Below, piece after piece: positions 38,593 to 47,919 of a DNA stretch of 64,000 bases. Where the stretch lies: positions 1,736,001 to 1,800,000 of the forward strand of contig NC_010161.1 in assembly GCF_000196435.1 (NCBI RefSeq). The letters run 5' to 3'. The notes under the pieces were generated by a model. That model had not been told where the DNA came from. It made no database searches and saw only the letters and a program-made list of their open reading frames with translations. The translations under genes and the position numbers were made by a program. The first letter of the stretch is position 1. Every line of letters begins with the position of its first letter. The stretch comes from Bartonella tribocorum CIP 105476. GTDB lineage: Bacteria; Pseudomonadota; Alphaproteobacteria; Rhizobiales; Rhizobiaceae.

Positions 38593-40909
38593 AATTCCTA
38601 CGGTCCAAGTAGCTAATGGAGAAGAAAAGGGCCTTAATAACGTTTTTGTTCGTGGTAAGTATGATGCGGCAGTTGCTAAGAAAGGCCACATTACCATTAC
38701 AAACTCAATAATGCGCTCAGATTTTACTTTGCTTTCTGCAACGTCAGGTGGTCAAATTAATGCTAAAGGAATCGTGGGAACAGCTAAAGAGCGTGGTTTG
38801 TCACTCACAAACGGCATAATCCATGTTGAAGATTCAATCATAAATGTCATAGGTCACAGCAAAGTCTATGGTATCAATTTTGGTTATATTCTAAGCTCCA
38901 CAATAAAAGAAGGAGAAGAAGTTGTAAACAAAGCCATTCTTAATAATACAAAACTTCTTGTAAAGGATGGTGTAGGTATTTTCGGACCTTATTATTCCAA
39001 AGCTGTTGCTAATGCGGTATCCCTTAAAAACTCAGAAATTCGTTCTGATATGTTATTAAAAAACGAAGGCTCACCGTTCACCACAATTGGACCGACTACT
39101 TTTACATTAGACGCTGACAATTCAATTATGGAAGGAAGAGCCAAAACGCTTCCTCAAAATACAACGGTCTTCACCCTGAACAATAACAGCAAGTGGCATT
39201 TAAAAATTAGTCTATTTGAATTGGAAAATAGTTTTAGTATATTTGATTACAAGCTTCTTGATCTTAAGCAACGAGCACAATCCGTTGTTTCAGTCCTAAA
39301 CCTTAACAATAGCTCTATCATATTTGATGCGCCACATGAACTAGTACACGGTCATTATCAAACCTTGCATGTAGGAAAATACCCACAAAAAGAAGAACAA
39401 AACAGAAGCTCCAATGCAACAGCAGTTTACAATGCAACAGGCAACGCAAGGATTTACTTTAATACAGAATGGAGTGATGGTCTTAAAAAAGAACAACAAA
39501 AAACTGACCGTGTTCTCGTTCATGGTGACGTCTCAGGTATAACAACGATCTACTTTAACAATCTTTCAAAGCGTGTATCATCTAATGAGGAATCAAAAGA
39601 AAAAAAATCTATTCCTTTGAATGTGCGTGGGCTCTCACTCATTCAAGTTTCTGGACAAGCCAATGAGGATTCCTTCAAACTTTCCCATGGCTATACCACA
39701 TTGGGGGGCTTACCTTATAAATATATACTCAATGGCTATGGACCAACATCCAGCCGTGGAAAAGCCGATAGGGCACAAAGTCATTTAAGCGGAATATCAC
39801 AAGAATCACAACAGAAAGATGTGCAAAATACCAATGCATCATCCCCTGGAAAAGAAAACAACAGGCAAGCTCCCTTGGAAGAAAATGAGAATTTCTGGGA
39901 TTTCCGCTTGCAAAGTGCGACTCTCGATGAAGAAGGAAAAATCAAAGCTCTTGTTCCCCAAATGGCAAGCTATTTGGTCATGTCTAACGCACTATTCTCT
40001 TCTGGACTTTCTGATGTAAGCAATCAAAATACACAGTTAGATAATATGCACTCAACAGTTTTTGGATTAGAAGGTCATAAAAAGAAAGGGATCTTCTTAT
40101 CGACTTATGGCAACAAGGTGACGTTATCTTCCAGTCGTAGTCCATTAGAGTATGGTTATGGTGCGGATGTTCGTTATGCTGCTTTACAAGCAGGCATAAC
40201 GTTAGCAACGTTAGAAAATCAAAACATTACTGCGAATTTTGGTCTTTTAGGCACCTATGGAAAGCTTTCTTTTACGCCAAAAGATATGGACGGTTCTGAT
40301 AAAAGCACACTGGATAAATGGTCCTTGACAACCTATGGGAATCTCCACCATGACAATGGCCTCTATATTAATGCACTTTTCTCTTACGGCATTTTTAACG
40401 GACATATTACAACAGCCCTTATCGATAACACCACAGAGTTAAAAGATACGGATACATTGAATATATCGGCAACCGTTGGACAGAAACTAGCAACTGGTGT
40501 TGAAGGATTAGCCTTTGAACCACAAGCGCAACTGATTTATCAACATATTGCGTTTGGCACGCTTTCAGATGTTGATGGATTCCACGTTAATATAAAGCCC
40601 TCCCATCAATGGTTGGTCCGTATTGGAGGGCGTTTAACGAAAACAATGCTGCCTATTGAAAATGATCGTGTTCTTTCCTTTTATGGTAAATTGAACATTA
40701 TCAAAGCTTTTAGTGAGAAAAACACGATTGATATTGTTGAATCTTTCCATCTCGATTCTATGGGCTCTTCCCTTGAAGGAGGACTTGGCATTAACGCGCA
40801 GCTTTCCAAAAATATTGCACTTCATGCTGATGTTAATTACCAACATAAACTCCAAAGAGCTGGATTCTCTGGAGTAAATATTTCTGGTGGAGTGCGTTAT
40901 CGCTTTTAG
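38486..40909 (+). CDS. Autotransporter 3
   Basis: An 807-residue paralogue of autotransporter 2. Signal peptide (1-30) and 5' region are identical to it; from residue 36 on the passenger diverges (PTVQVANGEEKGLNNVFVRG). The beta-helix is short, with KAILNNTKLLVKDGVGIFG and a glycan-like spacing of NNSKWHLK rungs. The pertactin-like block VYNATGNARIYFNTEWSDG is at about 310-330, NFWDFRLQ near 468, and the barrel covers about 490-807, ending GGVRYRF. Conserved barrels with divergent passengers suggest selection by host immunity or different ligands. Confidence 0.93.
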   Translation: MCKKYIYKKNFLLCTIAGTFIFSYFAPTYANTQPPEIPTVQVANGEEKGLNNVFVRGKYDAAVAKKGHITITNSIMRSDFTLLSATSGGQINAKGIVGTAKERGLSLTNGIIHVEDSIINVIGHSKVYGINFGYILSSTIKEGEEVVNKAILNNTKLLVKDGVGIFGPYYSKAVANAVSLKNSEIRSDMLLKNEGSPFTTIGPTTFTLDADNSIMEGRAKTLPQNTTVFTLNNNSKWHLKISLFELENSFSIFDYKLLDLKQRAQSVVSVLNLNNSSIIFDAPHELVHGHYQTLHVGKYPQKEEQNRSSNATAVYNATGNARIYFNTEWSDGLKKEQQKTDRVLVHGDVSGITTIYFNNLSKRVSSNEESKEKKSIPLNVRGLSLIQVSGQANEDSFKLSHGYTTLGGLPYKYILNGYGPTSSRGKADRAQSHLSGISQESQQKDVQNTNASSPGKENNRQAPLEENENFWDFRLQSATLDEEGKIKALVPQMASYLVMSNALFSSGLSDVSNQNTQLDNMHSTVFGLEGHKKKGIFLSTYGNKVTLSSSRSPLEYGYGADVRYAALQAGITLATLENQNITANFGLLGTYGKLSFTPKDMDGSDKSTLDKWSLTTYGNLHHDNGLYINALFSYGIFNGHITTALIDNTTELKDTDTLNISATVGQKLATGVEGLAFEPQAQLIYQHIAFGTLSDVDGFHVNIKPSHQWLVRIGGRLTKTMLPIENDRVLSFYGKLNIIKAFSEKNTIDIVESFHLDSMGSSLEGGLGINAQLSKNIALHADVNYQHKLQRAGFSGVNISGGVRYRF

Positions 40910-40935
40910 AAGTCTTAGTTTTCTTTTTTGACACA

Positions 40936-40972
40936 TAAGCAGCGCTGAAATGTAAGCAGTGCTGCTTATTTT
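40936..40972 (+). terminator. Terminator of autotransporter 3
   Basis: TAAGCAGCGCTG / CAGTGCTGCTTA hairpin (one mismatch) with a short T-rich tail, 27 bases after the stop. Confidence 0.6.
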
Positions 40973-41055
40973 GGCACATTACGAAAAACCGTGATGTGTC
41001 AAAGAGTGGTTCACTTTTTTATCAAAACAAAGAAAATATCTTAAGGAATATCTCT

Positions 41056-42714
41056 ATGCATAAGAATCTTTTGTTATGTACAGCCGCTTGTGCTTTGTTT
41101 TTTTCTTCTTTTACCTTCACATCTACCAGTACTGCCTCTGGCCTAACCCCTGAAACACGCCATGCTCTTGAAGAAATTATCAAATTACCTCAACAATATC
41201 GCTATGCCAATGCATCCTCTCTTAACATACGCCACCAAAATACTTCAAACACCAATGGAATAACCAACGTAGAGAGAAAAGGATCCTCTCTTACTCATAA
41301 AGAGGATAAACACCCTGTTATTGATTCCAGCACAAGACAAAAACGTAGTAGTAATCTATTACCATCCGCTAATGTTGTTTCACAACACAAGGACAATTCA
41401 TCCTTAAGAACAGGTTATGAAATTACACAGCCTGAAATAAACAAAAATGCGCAATCTGATATGGAGCCCAAGACGAACACTGCTTCCTCAACATTGAAAA
41501 CGGCTCTTAACACGTCCACAGAAACTCATGTGAAATTGCCCACAAAGATTGATAGCATCCCCACCGCTAATGCCGAGAGCACGTATAAACTTACAGATGG
41601 TAAAGCATCAGAAGCTTCTTCTTTTCTCGATGAAGCAGTAGACAGCAAAACGCTTACATCACAAATAGAAAACTCTCTAATCATGCCTATCGCGATGTTT
41701 GCTGTTGGGATTTCTGATGCCAACAATCAAAATATCTTGTTAGACAATATGCAAATAACAATGTTTGAACCCAAAAATTATCCAGAGAAAAGCATTTTCT
41801 TATCGACTTATGGCAATAAGAATACGTTTTTCTCCCGCATTCAAACAGAACAAGATAGCGCTCAGACAGAACAAGATAGTGTTCAAACAGAACAAGTTGA
41901 AGTTCAAGCAGAACGAGATGAAACTCAAGAAAAACAAGAAGATGTTCAAACAAAACAGGAGAGCGTTCATGCCGATATTCGCTATGCTGCATTACAAGCA
42001 GGGGCAATATTAGTAGCGTTAGAGCACCAGAATATCAGCACCAATTTTGGTTTTTTCGGCACCTATGGGAAATTGTCTTTTGCTCCTAAAAATGCAGAAA
42101 GCTCTCATAAGAATATGTTTGATAAATGGTCACTCACCGCATATGGAAACATTCAGCATGACAGTGGCATCTATGCAAGTGCATTTCTCTCTTATGGAAT
42201 TTTTAAAGAAAATATGGATAACAATTTCATCAAAGATACCCCAAAAATGAATAATAGTAAAATATTAGGGGCTGCTGCAACTGTTGGTCAAAAGCTATTA
42301 ACCAGTTTTGAAGGTGTCATCCTAGAACCACAAGCACAGCTTGTTTATCAGCGTCTCATGCTTGGCTCTTCCTCAGATAACAACTCTTCTTCAGATGATA
42401 GCTCTCCCTCAGATGAGGATACCTCTAAAATAAACATAAGCAAACCTGATCAATGGTTGCTCCGTATTGGCGGGCGTTTAACGCAAAATAAAGGCCATGC
42501 CCTTTCCTTCTATGGCAAACTGAACATGATCAAAACTTTTAGTAAAAATTTTCAGCTCGCTGCTATGGGATCTTTAGTTGAAGGTGGTTTTGGTATTCAC
42601 GCACACTTATCGCAAAATATCGAACTACATAGTGATCTCAGCTATCAACATAAGTTCAAAAAAGTTGGCATCTCTGGAATAAATATTTCCGCTGGAATGC
42701 GCTATCACTTTTAA
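41056..42714 (+). CDS. Autotransporter 4: minimal passenger, heptad-repeat insertion in the barrel
   Basis: 552 residues from the ATG with aaggaa upstream; an in-frame ATG at 40996 has no signal peptide. After the signal (ending near STSTA) come only about 175 residues of polar, disordered-looking sequence. There is no beta-helix, no pertactin-like block and no NFWDFRLQ. The barrel starts near residue 205 (SLIMPIAMF). Its first large loop, where paralogues have about 12 residues, holds six exact-length heptads (consensus QTEQDSV). A later loop has an Asp/Ser run (SSDNNSSSDDSSPSDED). The terminal Phe is kept (RYHF), so insertion is plausible. Confidence 0.88.
   Translation: MHKNLLLCTAACALFFSSFTFTSTSTASGLTPETRHALEEIIKLPQQYRYANASSLNIRHQNTSNTNGITNVERKGSSLTHKEDKHPVIDSSTRQKRSSNLLPSANVVSQHKDNSSLRTGYEITQPEINKNAQSDMEPKTNTASSTLKTALNTSTETHVKLPTKIDSIPTANAESTYKLTDGKASEASSFLDEAVDSKTLTSQIENSLIMPIAMFAVGISDANNQNILLDNMQITMFEPKNYPEKSIFLSTYGNKNTFFSRIQTEQDSAQTEQDSVQTEQVEVQAERDETQEKQEDVQTKQESVHADIRYAALQAGAILVALEHQNISTNFGFFGTYGKLSFAPKNAESSHKNMFDKWSLTAYGNIQHDSGIYASAFLSYGIFKENMDNNFIKDTPKMNNSKILGAAATVGQKLLTSFEGVILEPQAQLVYQRLMLGSSSDNNSSSDDSSPSDEDTSKINISKPDQWLLRIGGRLTQNKGHALSFYGKLNMIKTFSKNFQLAAMGSLVEGGFGIHAHLSQNIELHSDLSYQHKFKKVGISGINISAGMRYHF
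41842..41967 (+). repeat. Six tandem 21-bp units (heptad repeat) in autotransporter 4
   Basis: Starts caaacagaacaagatagcgct and runs exactly 126 bases. The first two units are nearly identical and the later ones drift (QTEQVEV, QAERDET, QEKQEDV, QTKQESV). It lies between barrel strands, replacing the loop found in paralogues. Confidence 0.9.
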
Positions 42715-42748
42715 AAATACTTGTATCCTATCTTGAAATATAAAGAGC

Positions 42749-42794
42749 CCTCATTATGTTTCGTTTTGTCGCTTACAAAAGAGACATAATGAGG
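42749..42794 (+). promoter_or_regulatory. 11-bp inverted repeat before autotransporter 5
   Basis: CCTCATTATGT (42749-42759) and ACATAATGAGG (42784-42794), perfect arms flanking a 24-base centre. The centre carries the TTTCGTTTTGT and CTTACAA segments that resemble the cassette core of autotransporters 2 and 3. It may be an operator, or act as terminator for autotransporter 4. Confidence 0.5.
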
Positions 42795-42845
42795 TCAAAT
42801 TTTTATATTTTATGAGAGAGGGGGAATATTTAGGAATACATCTAT

Positions 42846-45800
42846 ATGAAAAAAAGCTTCTTACTATACACCGTTTCTGGAGTTCTATTTTATTCTTCCA
42901 CCAGTTTGTCTTATGCTCTTCGTAGCGTGACGCCACCAACAATGGATTCTTCTTCTTCACGCCCTGTTCATGCTGAGTGTCCCACAAATACATCTGGAGT
43001 TTTTAATCCATATAATGATCTATGCGATGGAATGGGAGAACGTCGTCCATCTCACCCCCCTCATTCATCTTCAGAAGCTAATGTTCCCACTCCCTCTACA
43101 GCACCTAGCTCCTCAAGATTAACGACTGGAAATACAACTTCTTCCCCGAGTCAAAAGCCCGATCATGCTCAAGAAACAGAAGGTGTGCAATCTCATACTA
43201 CAACCACACAAAACACGCCTATTACACAATCTTCACCAACAGAAATGGCTTCAACAACAGGGACAGCTCCAACAACAGAAATGGAAGTAAAATCCAGAAG
43301 ACGTTCAGGTGTTTCCACCTCTTCTACAGATTCTTCCAGTGAAAAAACATCTTCGAATTCTGCTATTTCTTTACAATCAGAAGCAACACAATCTTCACCA
43401 AATTTACAGTCAACATCTGCAAACTCTGAATCTACAGGATCGATACTTACAAGACCAACAACAGGGCAATCACCGGCACCTCAAGAATCAGAACTCACAC
43501 AGTCAATATCTGTAAAACCAGCGCCCGTGCAATCTGCATCTACACAAGAAGTATCTGAAAAATCTAAACCTACAAAACCGGTTTCTGAAAAAACAACGAC
43601 AAAACTATTGTCAACGCCTAAAGAATCAGAAACCAGGCAGCGAATACTTTTAAGGCCAGAAGCGGATACACAAAAAGTATCTAAAAACTCTGAACCTCAA
43701 AAGCCAGAATCTACAAGACCAACAGTAGAGCAATCATCAACGTCTAATGTATCAGAGCTCTCAGCAATATCTGTCAGACCAGCAGCTGGAAAACTAACAT
43801 CACAGGAAACATCAGAATCTTTAAAACCAGCACCGGTGCAACCAATATCCCCCATAAAACAGTCTGAAAAGCCTGCACAAATCGAAAATATAAGTGCTGG
43901 AGTTGAGATTCAAAACGGTAAGACTGTAACTTTGCATAACAAAAAAATTCAAGACAGAGGTTTTGCTGTACATGCAGATGGAAATAACTCAAAAATTCTA
44001 ATGAACGGGGGAACCGTTGATGCTGGTTTTGTTGCACTGAGTGTATCCAATGGTGGAGAAATTGATGCCACAGATATTACGGTAACATCAGAAACAACTG
44101 GTTTGGCCAACATAGAGGGTACAATTAATCTTAAAGATTCAAGCGTCCATGTCACAGGAAATTATGAAGCAAATGGTATTATTTTCCGAAATAATCCGTA
44201 TCGTGCCCCTCAAAAACGATATACACGCAATGCTGAAAGAAATACCAATGCCGTAAAAAAACAAGAAATTGCTGGTAAAGTAAATCTAGAGAATACAAAT
44301 CTTTTTGTTGATCATGGGGTTGGTATCAACCTTTATGGAAGAAACACAAACGGTGTTGTCAGCCTTAAAAATTCAAAAATTCATGCTGATGTTTTATTAA
44401 AAAATATCAAAAATGAGAATGAATCCACAAACACTCTTACACTGGTTACGGATCACTCTTCTTTAGAAGGTCAAGTAAAAACTTCTAAAGATAATAGAAC
44501 AATTTTTGATCTAAAAGAAGAGACGAAATGGCTCTTAAAGCCAAATAAAAACGCCGTAAATAATGATAGAGTCTCGGATGATGATAATATTTTAGATGAC
44601 TACAGACAGTTTGGTCTTGATGAAGAATCATTCTCTAATCTTTCTGTATTGCACCTTACAGACAGTGCTATCGTGTTTGATAAACCAGTGGAGGGACTTT
44701 ACCAAACCTTGTTGATAGGACCTAACCTTTCACAAGGAAATAAAACAGCTCCTACGGCGGCAGTTTATAGTGCAACAGGTGTTGCAGAGATTTATGTTAA
44801 CACGCAATGGGACAAACATTCTCCTATCACGGAACAGAAAACCGATCGTGTTGTGATTAATGGTGATGTCTTAGGGAGTACTGTTGTTCACATCACTCTC
44901 CAAGAAACAGATAAAAAAATGACCGATAACTCTGCTGTTTGGGGAGAACACATGGCATCACTTCCTTTAGGGACACATGGCATTTCAATCATTCAAGTTT
45001 CCGGACAAGCAAACGAAAATTCCTTCACCTTAGCAGGAAACTATATGACCATAGGTGGACAACCTTATAAATATGTACTCAAAGGCTATAAACCTGGAAC
45101 ATCTCATGAGAGTCAAAGCCTTTTGGGCAACGATAGTAATTTCTGGGATTTCCGCTTACAGAATGCCTATATTGATAACGATAAAAAAGTTCGAGCTCTT
45201 TTACCACAGGTGGCAAACTATTTAACCCTGCCGAATGCTTTATTTTCTGCTGGATTTGCTGATGTAAACAATCAAAATACGTTACTCGACGCTATGCGAT
45301 CAACGGTATTTGGAGCAAATGATAATAAAAAGAATAATCTCTTTTTCTCTTCCTACGGTGAGAAAGTCACTTTATCTTCCAGCCGTGGTCCACTGCACTA
45401 TGGTTATGATGCTGATGTAAATTATGGCGCTTTACAATTGGGGATCATATTAGCCGCCTTAGAAAGCAACGACATAAGCACACATTTTGGTCTTTTAGGA
45501 ACGTACGGAAAGCTTGCCTTTACGCCAAAAGAAATGCAAGATTCTGAAAAGACAATGCTTGATAAATGGTCACTTACCGCTTATAGCGGCGTCCAGCATA
45601 GCAATGGTCTATATGTCAACGCTCTTCTTTCTTACGGAACCTTAAAAGGGAATATTACCACAGCTCTTGTTGGAAATGCCGCAAAATTGGATGGTACCGA
45701 GATCCTTAATATATCTGCGACCCTTGGTCAGAAATTAGCAACTGATACAAAAGGGCTGGTCTTTGAACCGCAAGTGCAATTTATTTATCAAAATCTCATG

Positions 45801-46157
45801 TTTGATATTTTGTCAGATGCCAATGGCTTAAAAGTAGACATGGAAAATCCACATCAATGGTTGATCCGTTTTGGTGGACGTCTAACAAAAACGATAATGG
45901 CTACTGAAGAAAACAAAGCTGTTTCCTTCTATGGAAAAATGAATGTTATCAGAACTTTTGGTGATGGTAAAACAATAAAAATTGCTGATACTTTTCATCT
46001 TGATCCTACCGGCTCTTCAATTGAGGGCGGTATAGGTGTAAATGCCTATCTTTCTCAAAGTATTGTGCTGAATGGCGATATTAGCTATCGACAAAAACTG
46101 CAAAAAGCCGGTGTAACCGGCACCAATGTTTCTGGCGGAATACGGTATCGTTTTTAA
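42846..46157 (+). CDS. Autotransporter 5: Ser/Thr/Pro-rich stalk plus beta-helix passenger
   Basis: 1103 residues. The signal peptide ends near LSYA (24). Residues about 30-345 are low complexity, rich in Ser, Thr, Pro, Gln and Glu, with loose repeats such as KPAPVQSASTQEVSEKSKPT. This is an unusual disordered stretch placed before the beta-helix. The helix (about 345-610) has rungs IENISAGVEIQNGKTVTLHN and LKDSSVHVTGNYEANGI. The block VYSATGVAEIYVNTQWDK is near 640, NFWDFRLQ near 763 and the barrel about 785-1103, ending GGIRYRF. Two cysteines (CPTNTSGVFNPYNDLC) near residue 45-60 could form a disulfide, rare in autotransporters. Confidence 0.92.
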   Translation: MKKSFLLYTVSGVLFYSSTSLSYALRSVTPPTMDSSSSRPVHAECPTNTSGVFNPYNDLCDGMGERRPSHPPHSSSEANVPTPSTAPSSSRLTTGNTTSSPSQKPDHAQETEGVQSHTTTTQNTPITQSSPTEMASTTGTAPTTEMEVKSRRRSGVSTSSTDSSSEKTSSNSAISLQSEATQSSPNLQSTSANSESTGSILTRPTTGQSPAPQESELTQSISVKPAPVQSASTQEVSEKSKPTKPVSEKTTTKLLSTPKESETRQRILLRPEADTQKVSKNSEPQKPESTRPTVEQSSTSNVSELSAISVRPAAGKLTSQETSESLKPAPVQPISPIKQSEKPAQIENISAGVEIQNGKTVTLHNKKIQDRGFAVHADGNNSKILMNGGTVDAGFVALSVSNGGEIDATDITVTSETTGLANIEGTINLKDSSVHVTGNYEANGIIFRNNPYRAPQKRYTRNAERNTNAVKKQEIAGKVNLENTNLFVDHGVGINLYGRNTNGVVSLKNSKIHADVLLKNIKNENESTNTLTLVTDHSSLEGQVKTSKDNRTIFDLKEETKWLLKPNKNAVNNDRVSDDDNILDDYRQFGLDEESFSNLSVLHLTDSAIVFDKPVEGLYQTLLIGPNLSQGNKTAPTAAVYSATGVAEIYVNTQWDKHSPITEQKTDRVVINGDVLGSTVVHITLQETDKKMTDNSAVWGEHMASLPLGTHGISIIQVSGQANENSFTLAGNYMTIGGQPYKYVLKGYKPGTSHESQSLLGNDSNFWDFRLQNAYIDNDKKVRALLPQVANYLTLPNALFSAGFADVNNQNTLLDAMRSTVFGANDNKKNNLFFSSYGEKVTLSSSRGPLHYGYDADVNYGALQLGIILAALESNDISTHFGLLGTYGKLAFTPKEMQDSEKTMLDKWSLTAYSGVQHSNGLYVNALLSYGTLKGNITTALVGNAAKLDGTEILNISATLGQKLATDTKGLVFEPQVQFIYQNLMFDILSDANGLKVDMENPHQWLIRFGGRLTKTIMATEENKAVSFYGKMNVIRTFGDGKTIKIADTFHLDPTGSSIEGGIGVNAYLSQSIVLNGDISYRQKLQKAGVTGTNVSGGIRYRF

Positions 46158-46186
46158 AGCAAAAGCGCTTTTAACTTAAATAAAAT

Positions 46187-46217
46187 AAAAGGGCAGTACA
46201 ATGTGCTGCTTTTTTAT
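46187..46217 (+). terminator. Terminator of autotransporter 5
   Basis: AAAAGGGCAGTACA / TGTGCTGCTTTTTT hairpin about 30 bases after the stop. Confidence 0.82.
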
Positions 46218-46259
46218 TTAAACGTATATTTTTAAAATTCTCAAAAGTCATGATTTCAT

Positions 46260-46850
46260 CAAATAATATATTGATTTATAGTATTTTTACCTATTGAATA
46301 AAAAACTGAATACCATCGCATTCTCTACATTTCCAACCTATGCCCCTTGAAACAATCAGAACTCTTCACTTGCACATCGCAAGCAGAGACGTTGATGTAT
46401 AGATAAAAATTATTTAAGAAAAGCGTAAAAAAAACTTCTTACGAACCATAACAACAAAAGGAATATTAAAAATTGGCAAAGTGAATAATAATAACCTGCT
46501 TGCTTCCTTCATAGGCAAAAAATAGCAGCCTTTGTACCATTCTTTTGCACCACTCATAGAGGCTTTATACACTTCACAAAGCATCCTATACTATTCATGA
46601 GTACTATTCTGAAATGAATGTGAGCTTTGAGAAAGTTCTCTTTAAAACAAACACATAAATTGGCAACAACAAACCTATTCTGTTTTAAATATTTTGTTTT
46701 GTATGAAGCGTATTCCCTCATGAAAGCTCTTTCCTATCATCATGATGCCCCAACCGTGTCAAAAGGACAAAACAATCCTTTTGGGGTATTCGTCAAGGAC
46801 GCCATAAAGCCAAACTATAAGAGGTTCCTTAACTTTAAAAACTAAGGCTT
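46260..46850 (+). repeat. Decayed integrase-leader repeat, copy E
   Basis: Landmarks are atattgatttatagtatttt, acttgcacatcgcaagcaga, ggcaaagtgaataataataa and gagaaagttctctttaaaac. It lies directly before the first structured-leader/HTH locus, as copy N does before the second one. Confidence 0.6.
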
Positions 46851-47009
46851 GTTGCTCCCTTTGCATAAAGCAGATCTGATGTCATGATTTTGACAAGCGA
46901 ATATTTAAAATTTGAAAGGCAAACAGCTTCTCATTAAAAAAATTTACCCGTCTTAAGAAAAACTATTTTTATTGCCAATCTCCTAAAATTACTTTACACA
47001 TTAAAGGGT

Positions 47010-47205
47010 GTTTTGGTCGTATACGCAACGACCAATAGGGATTAAAAGCCTGAAGACTCAAACATGAATTTATCCCGCTTTGCGGGTATCCCGGAATTCC
47101 GGGAGATTTTGCTATGTCCAAGTGCATCTCAGCACTAAAAGCAAAATGCTGATTTGAGTTCAGTGCTTTTAACTCCCGGAATACTCATGCGAGGGCGCTC
47201 GCAAC
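47010..47205 (+). ncRNA. Structured leader RNA of Brt type, copy 1 (downstream regulator decayed)
   Basis: About 200 bases closely similar to 62396-62591. Seen structures: hairpin CCCGC TTT GCGGG (47074-47086), 16-base palindrome TCCCGGAATTCCGGGA (47089-47104), long-range pair ATTCCGGGAG / CTCCCGGAAT (47096-47105 with 47173-47182) enclosing ATTTTGC / GCAAAAT, and hairpin GCGAG GGCG CTCGC (47189-47202) just before GGAGGGGG. B. henselae has a family of genus-specific Brt RNAs placed 5' of HTH regulator genes; the layout here is the same. Transcript ends are inferred. Confidence 0.7.
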
Positions 47206-47217
47206 CGGAGGGGGCAA

Positions 47218-47578
47218 ATGCAAACTCAGAACCTTAATATTGATCTTTTTGTCGGCAAAAAAATTCGCTTGAAGCGAAAAATGTTGGGAATGTCTCAAAA
47301 AACATTAGGAGATGCTTTAGGGGTAAGTTTTCAATAAATCCAGAAATATGAAAAAGGCTTAAATCGTGTAAGCGCAGGACGTTTAAAGGAAATTTCCGAT
47401 ATCCTAAAAGTTCCGGTTTCCTTTTTTTTATGCGGATATTATCACAAAAGAAAACACCCCATACCCTCATGAAGAAATTGCATCAAGCAAAGAGGAATTT
47501 TTGCTTTTAAAAAGTTTTAGAGTTCTGACCTCTGTCAAACAAAAAGCCATTTTAAAATTAATTTCTGATCAAGATTAA
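47218..47578 (+). pseudogene. XRE-family HTH regulator (Trp-like), nonsense and frameshift
   Basis: Decayed paralogue of the intact gene at 62604. Codon 40 is TAA (47335-47337) where the intact copy has CAA. A T tract is eight long (47422-47429) against seven in the intact gene, shifting frame after the HTH domain. Otherwise the 120 codons align almost fully (NIDLFVGKKIRLKRKMLGMS before the stop). Its leader and ribosome binding site are intact, so only a 39-residue piece could be made. Confidence 0.88.
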
Positions 47579-47919
47579 AATGTTTTAAACGATCTCTATA
47601 CTTTACTATTCTTGATCCTACCCTGAAATAACCAAGCACTGCAATCTGTAAATAACTTAGTTTTTAGAAAATCTTACTTGGCTGATTTCATATGATATGG
47701 AGCCCGACAGTTTCTCCTTATATGTTTTATGCTCTTCATAAATATTCCTGAAAATGTCTTAAAATGCACCATGACAATAGCGTTCTTTTTTCTCCTTAAC
47801 TCCCTCTTAGATCTATAAACGATCCAAATTCTTATCTAGTGGATTTTTACTGCTGACCACTCCTACAACTGTATCTCCTAAACGTATCTTCACTTATCAT
47901 TTTCTTAATAATTAACATA
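47579..47919. other. Spacer, no gene seen
   Basis: About 340 bases between the decayed regulator and repeat copy F. No supported feature. Confidence 0.35.

Noticed and set aside
41842..41967. Short regular repeats as a CRISPR array
   Set aside because: The 21-bp units are contiguous, in frame and without spacers; this is a protein heptad repeat.
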